The position numbers and the translations under genes were made by a program. The notes under the pieces are model-generated. The model was not told the DNA's origin. It ran no database searches and saw nothing but the letters and a program-made list of their open reading frames with translations. Below, one piece after another: positions 25,279-34,124 of a DNA stretch of 64,000 nucleotides (its first letter is position 1; every line of letters starts with the position of its first letter). The DNA is from Mesorhizobium sp. L-2-11. GTDB taxonomy: Bacteria > Pseudomonadota > Alphaproteobacteria > Rhizobiales > Rhizobiaceae. The stretch spans positions 3,922,001 through 3,986,000 of the forward strand of contig NZ_AP023257.1 of assembly GCF_016756595.1 (NCBI RefSeq). The letters are read 5' to 3'.

Positions 25279-26127
25279 ATGAACAGCGTTACGATTACCC
25301 GCCCGACCATGGTGAAGCCGATCGATCCGATCTGGCGCTCGATCCGCGACGAAGCGATGGAGGCGGTCAACCGCGACCCGCTGCTGGCGGCATTCCTCTA
25401 TTCGACCATCCTCAACCAGGAAAGCCTGGAGGAGGCGGTCATCCATCGGCTGGCCGAGCGGCTCGCCCATCAGGATATCGGTTCCGATCTCATCCGCCAG
25501 ACATTCAAGGCGATGGCAGCCAACGACGAGGACTGGGCGTCGACGGTGCGTGTCGACATTCAGGCCTATTACGACCGCGATCCGGCCTGCGATCGCTTCA
25601 TCATGCCGGTGCTCTATTTCAAGGGCTTTCACGCCATCCAGACGCACCGGCTGGCGCATTGGCTGTGGAACCAGGGCCGCCAGGATTTCGCGCTCTATCT
25701 GCAGAGTCGGTCGTCCTCGGTGTTCCAGACCGACATCAACCCGGCCGCCCGCATCGGCAAGGGCATCTTCCTCGACCATGCCACCGGCCTCGTCGTCGGC
25801 CAGACGGCGGTGATCGAGGACGACGTGTCGATCCTGCACGGCGTGACGCTGGGCGGCACCGGCAAGGCCGGCGGCGACCGCCATCCAAAAATCCGCTACG
25901 GCGTGCTGATTGGGGCCGGTGCAAAGATCCTCGGCAACATCGAAGTCGGCCATTGCTCCAAGATCGCGGCAGGCTCGGTGGTGCTGTCGCCGGTGCCACA
26001 CAACAAGACGGTTGCCGGCGTGCCGGCCCGCGTCGTCGGCGAAACCGGCTGCGACCGGCCCTCGCGGCAGATGGACCAGCTTTTGCCGTCGCAATCGATG
26101 GACCACGTCGTCAGCTTCGATATCTGA
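25279..26127 (+). CDS. cysE: Serine O-acetyltransferase
   Basis: This enzyme acetylates L-serine with acetyl-CoA, the committed step of cysteine synthesis. The 282-residue protein has the N-terminal helical domain and a C-terminal left-handed beta-helix; the core DIHP-type segment TDINPAARIGKGIFLDHATG and the loop LGGTGKAGGDRHPK are visible. Start ATG 25279 gives MNSVTITRP; the leader before it is comparatively AT-rich. Probably feedback inhibited by cysteine like its homologues. Confidence 0.93.
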   Translation: MNSVTITRPTMVKPIDPIWRSIRDEAMEAVNRDPLLAAFLYSTILNQESLEEAVIHRLAERLAHQDIGSDLIRQTFKAMAANDEDWASTVRVDIQAYYDRDPACDRFIMPVLYFKGFHAIQTHRLAHWLWNQGRQDFALYLQSRSSSVFQTDINPAARIGKGIFLDHATGLVVGQTAVIEDDVSILHGVTLGGTGKAGGDRHPKIRYGVLIGAGAKILGNIEVGHCSKIAAGSVVLSPVPHNKTVAGVPARVVGETGCDRPSRQMDQLLPSQSMDHVVSFDI

Positions 26128-26140
26128 ACGCTCGGGCAGG

Positions 26141-26216
26141 GCTTTGCAAAGGCGTCTTTCTCCCCGTCACTAAACGGGAAGAAATGCCCGGCAGGGCAAA
26201 GAGGGGCAGCGCAAAC
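26141..26216. repeat. RPE-type repeat, single unit
   Basis: The hairpin CTCCCCGTCACTAAACGGG with a mismatch relative to the copies at 4764 and 41941, followed by the usual GCCCGGCAGGGCAAAGAGGGG. It lies between cysE and the DUF3126 gene. Confidence 0.75.
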
Positions 26217-26321
26217 CTCAAGCGATTGCCTTGGTTCTCTCGCCGGCTTGCCTTTACATCGCCATTGTCGACGTGCCAGAAGCGCGCTCAAACGAGCAAG
26301 ACCGACAATCGGAGAAGACTT

Positions 26322-26525
26322 TTGAAGCCGGACGAAATCAGAAAGCTGGACGCCTATTTCAAGCGCGTCTTCCAGAACCCCAAGCTTGAAGTGAAGGCGC
26401 GGCCGCGCAAGGACGATTCGGCCGAGGTCTATGTCGGCGACGAATTCCTCGGCATCGTCTTCAAGGACGAGGACGACGGCGACTATAATTTCTCGATGGC
26501 GATCCTCGACATCGACCTGGCCTGA
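26322..26525 (+). CDS. DUF3126 family protein, TTG start
   Basis: A 67-residue protein starting KPDEIRKLDAYFKRVFQNPK after the initiator and ending NFSMAILDIDLA, matching DUF3126. No ATG is available at this position; the TTG at 26322 follows GGAG with normal spacing and gives the family's conserved N terminus. Function unknown. Confidence 0.85.
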   Translation: MKPDEIRKLDAYFKRVFQNPKLEVKARPRKDDSAEVYVGDEFLGIVFKDEDDGDYNFSMAILDIDLA

Positions 26526-26596
26526 GCCGGGAGGCGATCGGTGCCGGCCGCACCCTCTTCTTCAACGTTGGCGATTGGCGAAAGAAGAACGAATAG

Positions 26597-26657
26597 CCAA
26601 TCTCCCCCCTTGAGGGGGAGATGCCCGGCAGGACAGAGGGGGGTGCTGTCCCGCCGA
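26597..26657. repeat. RPE-type repeat, single unit
   Basis: The hairpin TCTCCCCCCTTGAGGGGGAG followed by GCCCGGCAGGACAGAGGGGG, the same family as the elements at 12821 and 24456. It lies between the DUF3126 gene and the convergent membrane protein gene. Confidence 0.75.
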
Positions 26658-26698
26658 CGTTGCGCACCTATGCGCTGCTGCGGCGCTTCACCACCATC

Positions 26699-27430
26699 CT
26701 AATGTCCGGCCTTCTGCATACGCGCAGCCTTGGCGGTGATGGCTGCGTCGAGCGCCTGCCAGCCGCTCAGAAATTCCATGGGAAAGCGGTAGGTGAGGCT
26801 GAGATTGTCGCCCACCACAATGTCGCGTTCGCAGGGCGCCAGCGATTGAGCGGCACTCGGGCCGCTCAGGCAGCGGGCCACGAACGGGTCCTTGCCCCGG
26901 CGATTGCCGACCGCCAGCACTTCATTGAAATAGCCTGATTTTTCACTGAAGCCGTAAAGCGTCGTGCCGCCCGGGCCGGGCATGCCGGGCTCGACGATCA
27001 GGGCGCTGTAGATCGGCGCGAAGCGGCCGCTCATGTCACGCGACATGACCTGTCGTTCGAACGACAGAAAGATGATGCTTTTGCTGGGTCCAGTGTGGTT
27101 GAAATCGTCGCGGGCGGCCTCGCTGTAGCCGTCCATTTCGGGATAACGCAGATAGAGGTCGAGGCGCGAGGCGATGCCGTCGCGCCGCGCCTGGTCGAAG
27201 CGGATGACATTGGCCGGCACGGCGATGACGTTGTTGCCGATCACCACCTCGTGGATTGTCGTGTCGTCGGTATATCCGGCCATGGCGATCGAGCGGCCCA
27301 ACCATTTGCCGCCAAGGCTGATCGTCATCGAAAGCACTGCCAGCGCCGCGAACACGTAGAACACCCGCTTCATCAGCCTGGAATCGACGACGGTGAGTTG
27401 CGGACCGTTGGCGGTGGCTGCCTGCTTCAT
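26699..27430 (-). CDS. Membrane-anchored hypothetical protein
   Basis: A 243-residue protein with one N-terminal membrane segment (about residues 21-40, FYVFAALAVLSMTISLGG) and a periplasmic C-terminal domain. Recognisable stretches include IGNNVIAVPANVIRF and a late RDIVVGDNLSLTYRFPMEFL. No family came to mind; the pattern of a single anchor plus soluble domain is clear. The ATG at 27430 was chosen because upstream frame sequence is low in hydrophobic order. Confidence 0.65.
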   Translation of the reverse strand: MKQAATANGPQLTVVDSRLMKRVFYVFAALAVLSMTISLGGKWLGRSIAMAGYTDDTTIHEVVIGNNVIAVPANVIRFDQARRDGIASRLDLYLRYPEMDGYSEAARDDFNHTGPSKSIIFLSFERQVMSRDMSGRFAPIYSALIVEPGMPGPGGTTLYGFSEKSGYFNEVLAVGNRRGKDPFVARCLSGPSAAQSLAPCERDIVVGDNLSLTYRFPMEFLSGWQALDAAITAKAARMQKAGH

Positions 27431-27699
27431 CGCGATCCCCAATTTCGGCCGCCTGTTCCAAGCCCAGGCGGCGCATGTAGCGCGGCACGGCTCTTGCGGC
27501 ACGCCTGTCGAAACACGACTGTGCGATTTCATGGTAAATGGAGGGTAAAGATGGGTCCTGTCGAGCACGCACTTCTTGCTTTTATGGTTGGGCTTGCACC
27601 GCGACGATCTTCGCGTCGTGCTGATCGACATTGCATCCCTGGCAGGCACTCTCCTAGGGTCGACCGATCTTTCAGCCTGAGACGATTCGGAGGAGAAAA

Positions 27700-28227
27700 A
27701 TGCCGCTCTATGCGATCGACGGAAAAGCCCCCGGTTTCGAGGACGCCGACAGCAACTGGATCGCGCCCGACGCTACCCTGATCGGCGACATACAGATCGG
27801 CCGCAACGCGGGCTTCTGGTTCGGCGTCGTCATCCGCGGCGACGAAGAGCCGATCGTCATCGGTGCGGATACCAATGTGCAGGAACACACGATCATGCAT
27901 ACCGATGTCGGTTTTCCCCTGACCATCGGGCAAGGCTGCACGATCGGCCATCGCGCCCTGCTGCATGGCTGCACGATCGGCGACAACAGCCTGATCGGCA
28001 TGGGCGCCATCGTGCTGAACGGCGCGAAGATCGGCAGGAACTCGCTGGTCGGCGCCGGCGCCCTGGTCACCGAAGGCAAGGAATTTCCCGACAATTCGCT
28101 GATCATCGGCTCGCCCGCCCGTTTGGTGCGGGAACTGGACGATGCCGCGGTGGCAAGCCTGCGCGCTTCGGCCGCGCACTACGTCGCCAACGGCAAACGC
28201 TTCAGGGCCGGGCTGACGAAGGCGTAG
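27700..28227 (+). CDS. Gamma-carbonic anhydrase family protein
   Basis: A 175-residue left-handed beta-helix protein of the gamma-carbonic anhydrase/YrdA group. Hexapeptide repeats run from about residue 20 to 125, and the metal-binding histidines are expected among H63 or H67, H84 and H89 (EHTIMHT and GHRALLHG). Homologues bind zinc or iron, but many lack measurable carbonic anhydrase activity. GGAGGAG precedes the ATG. Confidence 0.9.
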   Translation: MPLYAIDGKAPGFEDADSNWIAPDATLIGDIQIGRNAGFWFGVVIRGDEEPIVIGADTNVQEHTIMHTDVGFPLTIGQGCTIGHRALLHGCTIGDNSLIGMGAIVLNGAKIGRNSLVGAGALVTEGKEFPDNSLIIGSPARLVRELDDAAVASLRASAAHYVANGKRFRAGLTKA

Positions 28228-28327
28228 TGGTGAAAATCCAGGATTGGAAGACCAGAAGGGGGTCCCACCGAGCAAAACCGATGACGTAGTTCGGTAGCTG
28301 ATACATGGCCCAGCTGGCGCGCCGAAT

Positions 28328-28567
28328 TTACCGCATCGACATCAAATTCGTGATCAGACCTGCCTTGATGTTGAGCACGGGTCGATCAGCCTCCGGATGA
28401 CCGATGTCGTTCAGCTGATCGGCTGTCAAATCGGCCAGTGCCCCGCGTCTTGCGACGGTGCGCCGCCACCCCCTGAAGGTGGCAATCATCATTTCCAGGC
28501 CCTTCAGGCTAGGTCCAAACAAATGTCTTTTCGAGGTGCGGGCGGCGCGAGTTTGCGTGTCAGCCAT
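28328..28567 (-). CDS. DUF1127 family small protein
   Basis: A 79-residue arginine-rich protein. The DUF1127 pattern is in the centre: a helix with FRGWRRTVARRGALADLTADQLNDIGHPEA. DUF1127 proteins in alphaproteobacteria can bind RNA and influence carbon and phosphate metabolism. It is transcribed towards the gamma-carbonic anhydrase gene. Confidence 0.82.
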   Translation of the reverse strand: MADTQTRAARTSKRHLFGPSLKGLEMMIATFRGWRRTVARRGALADLTADQLNDIGHPEADRPVLNIKAGLITNLMSMR

Positions 28568-28740
28568 TTTTAGTCTCCCATCGAGATTTGCGGATGAGAG
28601 CGTGCCATGCGGCTGTTTTCGGGCTGTTCGGCTGTGCGTGAAAAAAACCGATAAGCCCGACGAGCTGCCGTTAAATCGGTGTTAAATCCATTTGCCGGAA
28701 TGCTATTCTGCTGCGGCAGTCAAAGCCTGGAGACGGATCT

Positions 28741-30758
28741 GTGCGCATCAGGTTGCTGGGAGGCCTTGAGATTACCTCCCCGGAGCGCCGGCCCATCCGC
28801 TTCGCCACGCGCAAGACTTCGCTGCTTTTTGCTGCCCTGGTGCTGGCAGGCCGCCGCGGCCATCGTCGCGAGTTGCTTTCCGAAGCCTTTTGGCCGGGAC
28901 GAAGCAATGGCCAGGCGCGCAATAGCTTGCGGCAAGCGCTGGTCGATATCAGACGCTCGTTCCCGGCCGGCAAGGATGCCACCGTCTATATCGATGGGGA
29001 TCAGGAAGCCGTCGCACTGATTGCCGGTCCGGATGAAGCGGACATTTCGATCTTCGACCGGAAGACCGGAAACTGGAGCAGGGCGGAGCGGCCGATCTCG
29101 CCGTCGCCGCAGACCTTTATCGCGGCGGCGTACTTGCAGGGGAAGCCATTCCTGAGGAACTGGATGAGTGGTTTGGACCCTATCTGAACAAATATCAGCG
29201 CAAGGCGCTGCAGTTGGTCGATCGGCTGAGCCTCGCGCTGCCGATGCCCGGTTCAACGGAAGAGACGGCTTGCGAAGGGCTGGCAGAGAGACTGCTTGCC
29301 TCAGATCCTACGGCGGAGGCCGCCCATCGGGCGCTGATCCGGATCCACGCTCATCGCGGTCACGAAAACGCCGCCTTGCGCCAATTCGAGCTCTGTCGGA
29401 ATGCCCTGAAAAAGCAGTTGGATGCGGAGCCGGAGGCGCAGACAAGCTCGCTGGCGGCTTCCCTGCAGTCCCGCCAACGAACTGGAGATCGGGGGCCCGG
29501 GCCAAGCTCTGGTGTCGCGGCGTCGGCGCAGGTGCTGGTCCCAACGAGACACGACGACCAGCCGTCAATTGCGGTGCTGCCGTTTCAGAATCTAGGCGGT
29601 GATGTCGAGCAGGAATATTTTGCCGACGGTATGGTGGAAGACATCGTCACCGCCCTGGCTCATTTTCGTCACCTGTTCGTAGTCGCACGGAATTCGAGTT
29701 TTACCTACAAGGGACGCTCGATAGACATAAAGCAGGTCGGGCGTGAACTGGGCGTGCGCTATGTGGTCGAGGGAAGTGTGCGCCGGGCGGGAGACCGCCT
29801 GCGCATCACCGGGCAGCTCATCGACACCTCGACGGGGGCGTATCTGTGGGCCGATCGTTTTGACGGAACCCTCGCCGAAGTGTTCGATCTGCAGGATCAG
29901 GTCGCCTCGAGCATCGTCGGCGCAATCACGCCGAAGGTGGAGGAGGCTGAGATCGAGCGTGCCAAGCGCAAGCCGACGGAAAGCCTCGACGCGTACGACT
30001 ACTATCTCCGCGGGCTCGCCGTTTTTGACCGGACGGTCAACGATCAGGCGGCTATCGACGAAGCCTTGCGACTGTTCATGGCAGCGATCGCCCGTGACCC
30101 GGAGTTTGCCGCAGCCTACGCGCGGGCTGCGCGATGCTACGCCACTCGAAAGAGCAATGGCTGGATGATCGATCGCGCGGGAGAGGTCGCAGAAGCCGTC
30201 CGCTTGGCCAGGCGAGCGGTCGAACTCGGCAGGGACGACGCGATTGCGCTTTCCCATGGTGGATACGTCCTTGGTTACGTAGGAGGCGAACTCAAGAACA
30301 GTGCGGTCTGCATCGATCGCGCGCTCGTTCTCAACCGGAATTTAGCGGCTGCCTGGGGCCTAAGCAGCTGGGTAAGAGCCTCCTTTGGTGAGCCGGACAG
30401 GGCCGTCGAACACGCTGCGGGCGCCATGCGCCTGAGCCCGCTGGATCCGCGTCTGTTCGCCTGGCAGTTCTGTACGGGGCTCGCTCACTTCTGCGCTGGC
30501 CGCTACGATGACGCTGTCGAATGGGCAGAAAGCTCGTTGCGGTCCCAGCCGAACTACGCAAGCGCCATGCGTGTTGCGGCCGCAGGTCATGCGCTGGCGG
30601 GGCGGCTCTTGGAAGCGCAGCAAATGATGGCCCGGTTATGCGCGTTTGATCCATTGCTGCGGCTTTCGAACCTCGCCGAGGTGCTGCCGCCGTTTTATCG
30701 ACCGGACGATCGCAGCAGATATATCGAAGGCCTTCGCAAGGCGGGCCTGCCGGACTAA
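28741..30758 (+). pseudogene. BTAD/TolB/TPR transcriptional regulator, frameshifted by an 8-bp duplication
   Basis: The regulator reads in one frame from the start at 28741 to about 29070, then continues in another frame to 30758. The break falls on GACCGGAA repeated twice in tandem (29056-29063 and 29064-29071). Dropping one copy restores a 670-codon gene, giving FDRKLEQGGAADLAV across the joint, which reads as normal BTAD sequence. The intact protein would have an N-terminal winged-helix DNA-binding domain (about 1-95), a BTAD domain (about 100-240), a TolB-N/FlgO-like domain (starting SIAVLPFQNLGG) and C-terminal TPR repeats. The downstream part could still be translated from an internal start such as 29214, but it would lack the DNA-binding domain. 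Confidence 0.88.
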
Positions 30759-31050
30759 CGCGGTGTCAGCGTGAAGCGAAGGCAGGCGTATGTCGGCTTC
30801 GGCACTAGATCGCGTTGTTCGGTGTCACTTAACGCCAGTCGGGAATGGCGCGGCCGAGCCGGCTGGCGCATCGGCTTGGACTACACCGCGACGCCGCGCT
30901 CTACGTCTCAATCGGGTGGATTCTTGCCGTCTGAGCTGACTACCGGCATGTGAAGCTAGCGCCACATCTGGGCTTTCGCGGTCAGTGAAACGAAGGTCGC
31001 GTCTCGGACCCTTCGAGACGTTTGTCATCCGTGGTCGCGATTTAACGCGA
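30759..31050. other. Intergenic gap between two convergent genes
   Basis: About 290 bases between the regulator pseudogene and the cyclase gene, which converge here. No gene, clear terminator hairpin or named repeat was seen. Confidence 0.5.
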
Positions 31051-32934
31051 TTACGGCGAAGCACACTCCGGCAGGCGCAGCGGCTTCTTTATCTTCGCGA
31101 GCTCTTCCGCCTTAGCGCAATCAGGAAGGCCGGCGAGCCGCATGGTTTCGATCAACCGCTGGCGCTCTGCTTCATTGAATCCGGGCTGATTGACAAATCC
31201 CTCGACGGTCAAATTGGGAAACCGCCTGAGTGCGTCCTTCACTGAGACCTTCGCCTCTTCAGTTCGGCCAAGAGCCGCAAGCGCGCCAGAACGCATCACC
31301 CAGTGCCCTTTTCCATAGTTCTCGGGCGTAACGCGGTCCAGCATCTGCAGGGCATTCTCATACCGGCCGGCCATGAAGTAGGCGTATGTGAAGATCCTAG
31401 CGCTCCACATCGGGTAGCTCGGGTTGAGACCAACCGCTTTGTCGACCAATTGCGCGCCGCGCTCGGACTCGCCGAAGGTTGACGCCCATCCGACATAAAA
31501 AGTCAGTATCTCAAACTGGCCGGGCGCAAGGCGTAGGGCCGTGTCAAACTCCGCCTTGGCGCGTTCAAATTCTCCTTTGTCACCCAAAGTGCTCGCGTAG
31601 ACGGCATGTGCCTCGGCATCGCTCGGATCGAGCCGAACGGCGCGCTCGGCTGCCTCGACGGACGAGGCTCGGTTCTTTTCGGGTTCGACGCCGAAGTTGG
31701 AGAGGATCCCGTGTGAATGGCTAAGTTCGACCCAGGCGCGGGCAAGGCCAGGGTCCAATTCGACTGCGCGGGTGAGCAGCCTGACGGCCTCCTCGACATC
31801 CGCCTGATTGACTTGCTCGAGTTTTTCGGTGCCGAGCAGATAAAGTTCGTAGGCGTTGAGATTCTCGGGTGGCTTTCGGTGGGCGGCGATGCGGCCGGCC
31901 TCCTGGACCAAACCTGCGCCGCCGCCGAGGCGGTTCGAAATCTGCTCGGAAATCTCAGTCTGGATTGCGAACAAGTCCTCGTCCGGCCGGTCCCAGCGCT
32001 GCGACCAAAGATGTTTGCCCGTTTTGGCGTCGATGAGCTGCGCCGTAATTCTTACGCGGTCAGACTGACGCTGGATGGAACCCTCGACCACAAATCCTGC
32101 GCCAAGCACCTTACCCACCTCAATCGGCACGGCTGGTTTGTCCCGGTACTGTTCAGTCGAGTTACGGGCGATCACCTGGAATTCAGGGAACCCCGCCAGA
32201 TCGGTGATTATGTCCTCAGTGAGGCCATCGGCGAGGCGTCCGGTCGCCTCGTCGCCGCCATAGTTGTCGAACGGCAGCACCGCTACCGACGGTTTGCCGC
32301 TTACTGTCGTAGTCGGCCAGAATTGCCAGACCGTCCCGGCTAAAACCAGAATAAGGACTGGCACGGCTGCCCAAACCCAGCGCGGAGGCGATGACCGCGC
32401 CGGTTGGCGTGGGGCTCGTCCCTCAAGGATGACGCGGAAGGCCTGCACCGGTTCGGCGATATTCTTCACCTTCTGCTCGCCCAGCGGCTCGAAGCCGAAA
32501 GCCAGCTTCTTCTCAACCTCCCTGGCGACCTTTGCCGAGACACAGATGCCTCCCGGGTCTGCCAGCTGCTGAAGCCTGGCCGCGACATTGACGCCCTCGC
32601 CATATCGGTCCTCGCCCTCGACGATCACCTCGCCGAGATTGATCCCGATCCTGACCCGGATCCGCTGGTCCTCGGGAACGGCGGCGTTCCGTTCCGCCAG
32701 CCCGCGCTGCAGCGAGACGGCGCATTCCACGGCGTCCACCACGCTGCCAAATTCGGCTAGCATCCCGTCGCCCATAAGCTTGAAAATCTGGCTGTGATGG
32801 CGGGCAATCTCCGGCTCAAACAGTTCCTTGCGTCCCGCACGAAGGCGCTCGAATGTGCCAGCCTCGTCGCGTTCCATCAGCGCGGAATAGCCCACGACAT
32901 CAGCAGCAAGAATGGCGGAAAGCTTGCGGTCCAT
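31051..32934 (-). CDS. Class III adenylate/guanylate cyclase with TolB-like and TPR domains
   Basis: A 627-residue membrane-linked signalling protein. Residues about 1-170 form a class III nucleotide cyclase domain with the metal-binding D12 and D56, the K52 region (FKLMGDGMLAEF) and the transition-state residues N116 and R120 in VNVAARL. A membrane segment follows near 186-206, then a TolB-N-like domain beginning PSVAVLPFDNYGG and C-terminal TPR repeats. All main catalytic residues are present, so cAMP or cGMP synthesis is plausible. It is convergent with the frameshifted regulator, which shares the TolB-like/TPR half. Confidence 0.88.
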   Translation of the reverse strand: MDRKLSAILAADVVGYSALMERDEAGTFERLRAGRKELFEPEIARHHSQIFKLMGDGMLAEFGSVVDAVECAVSLQRGLAERNAAVPEDQRIRVRIGINLGEVIVEGEDRYGEGVNVAARLQQLADPGGICVSAKVAREVEKKLAFGFEPLGEQKVKNIAEPVQAFRVILEGRAPRQPARSSPPRWVWAAVPVLILVLAGTVWQFWPTTTVSGKPSVAVLPFDNYGGDEATGRLADGLTEDIITDLAGFPEFQVIARNSTEQYRDKPAVPIEVGKVLGAGFVVEGSIQRQSDRVRITAQLIDAKTGKHLWSQRWDRPDEDLFAIQTEISEQISNRLGGGAGLVQEAGRIAAHRKPPENLNAYELYLLGTEKLEQVNQADVEEAVRLLTRAVELDPGLARAWVELSHSHGILSNFGVEPEKNRASSVEAAERAVRLDPSDAEAHAVYASTLGDKGEFERAKAEFDTALRLAPGQFEILTFYVGWASTFGESERGAQLVDKAVGLNPSYPMWSARIFTYAYFMAGRYENALQMLDRVTPENYGKGHWVMRSGALAALGRTEEAKVSVKDALRRFPNLTVEGFVNQPGFNEAERQRLIETMRLAGLPDCAKAEELAKIKKPLRLPECASP

Positions 32935-33248
32935 TGGTTCGGCCTAACCTCACCGGATTATAGGACTGGTCGCACTTAAATGAAACGACCGACCTCACCA
33001 GCGCTTCAGGGGAACCCGCGTTTCATCCAACACTTCTACTGAACGCCGCAAGCAGTCCCTCGGTGTGGAATGCCCATGTAGCCCGATTGTTCGTCTGCCT
33101 CCCGCAAGTCGTTTGCAGTGTGAGGACCGTCGTCGAACGCAGCCCCACGGATCCTTGGGTGGCAAAGCGGCGCATGGCCTAGCCTTAGCCTAAGTCCATT
33201 TCCGCAAGTTTCGAGACATTCGAGTTTGCCTCCCGGAATGGCCGACTT

Positions 33249-33484
33249 GGGTCATGGGCGTGAATTCGGCCGAGCGCGAACGAGCTTCCGCTTCGGGGCT
33301 CGTCTCCCGCCATTCCCAACGCGCAAGTAGGATTTGTCATCACCAGAACCCCCAGTGCCGCTTGAAAAGGTGGAGCCGGCCCGGGGACGGGGCCGGCTCC
33401 TAAAACCCGGTCGTTGGGGACGGGGAGGTGGGGCTCGACCGGGTTTTTGCGTCGCGTCCTTAGCGGACGCTGGCAGCCGCGCCG
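33249..33484. repeat. Long direct repeat, copy 1
   Basis: This 236-bp segment matches 37773-37989 (217 bp) in the same orientation. The match begins GGGTCATGGGCGTGAATTCG and ends with the minus-strand codons G-A-A-A-S-V-R-stop (in copy 2, G-A-V-A-S-V-R-stop). There is one internal stretch of length difference. The offset between copies is 4524 bp. Confidence 0.92.
33365..33454. terminator. Duplicated double hairpin, orphan copy
   Basis: GGAGCCGGCCC pairs with GGGCCGGCTCC, and AACCCGGTCG pairs with CGACCGGGTT followed by a T-run on the plus strand. The same pair of hairpins ends the transglutaminase-like gene in copy 2. Here no full gene precedes it on the minus strand. Confidence 0.7.
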
Positions 33485-33540
33485 TTTTCGGCCGGGGTCG
33501 TTATATGGCTCATTCGAGCGCAACAGAGCGCGACTCGCGA

Positions 33541-34077
33541 TCACTCTAAGCTGGTCTTGCCGAGCTGAGTGTACCAAGTAGCGTTATCCCAAAAGCTCGT
33601 GATCTTGATGATCCGGCCTTCCTCGTTTGTTTCCAGAATGAACAGATGGCGCAACCAATACTCCTTGCCTTTGTTCGTGATACCAAACGCGTCCTTAGTC
33701 TGCTTTCCGCCGATGTGAACATCCACGAAGGCAACGTCACCGCTCTTGTCCTCCCAGATTGTGCTAACCTCGTTGCGCAGGTTAGGGAAAGCATCGATCA
33801 GCGTCCGCCAGACCGGCACGCCATCCTTGAGGACATTGCCGGAACCAGCGTCACCGAAAGGCACGTAGACGAACGTGGCATTCTCGGTAAAAAGAGTGGT
33901 CATGGCGTCTACTTTCCGATCACGGTAAGCGTCGAAGAATTTCTTTGCCGCTTCCGCTGCATTTGCCGCTTCCGCCGCACCGACCGCGAAGGCAGACAAG
34001 ATGATTGCGATCAGCACCGCCGAAATCCGAGCTAGGTGCAATTTTTCCCGTGTCCTGAGTGAATGGAACGTCATCAT
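33541..34077 (-). CDS. Secreted SnoaL/NTF2-like protein
   Basis: A 178-residue protein with an N-terminal signal peptide (about residues 1-38, ending VGAAEAANA) and an NTF2-like fold of the SnoaL polyketide-cyclase-like group. Typical order: AAKKFFDAYRDRKVDAMTTLF, then a central V-V-P-F segment, W-R-x-LIDAFPNLR, and a C-terminal strand ITSFWDNATW. It should be periplasmic and its ligand is unknown. It lies downstream of the split signalling genes on the same strand, inside the segment bounded by direct repeats. Confidence 0.8.
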   Translation of the reverse strand: MMTFHSLRTREKLHLARISAVLIAIILSAFAVGAAEAANAAEAAKKFFDAYRDRKVDAMTTLFTENATFVYVPFGDAGSGNVLKDGVPVWRTLIDAFPNLRNEVSTIWEDKSGDVAFVDVHIGGKQTKDAFGITNKGKEYWLRHLFILETNEEGRIIKITSFWDNATWYTQLGKTSLE

Positions 34078-34124
34078 CTCCTCCCTGAGGTTGTTGACTG
34101 CGCCAGATTGTCCAAAACGGCAGA

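Larger units (their letters stand above)
32935..33540. other. Intergenic region carrying direct-repeat copy 1
   Basis: About 600 bases with no convincing gene. The left half is unremarkable; from 33249 on it is a near-copy of the region behind the transglutaminase-like gene at 37773-37989, including that gene's last seven codons, stop and two hairpins. Confidence 0.75.
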
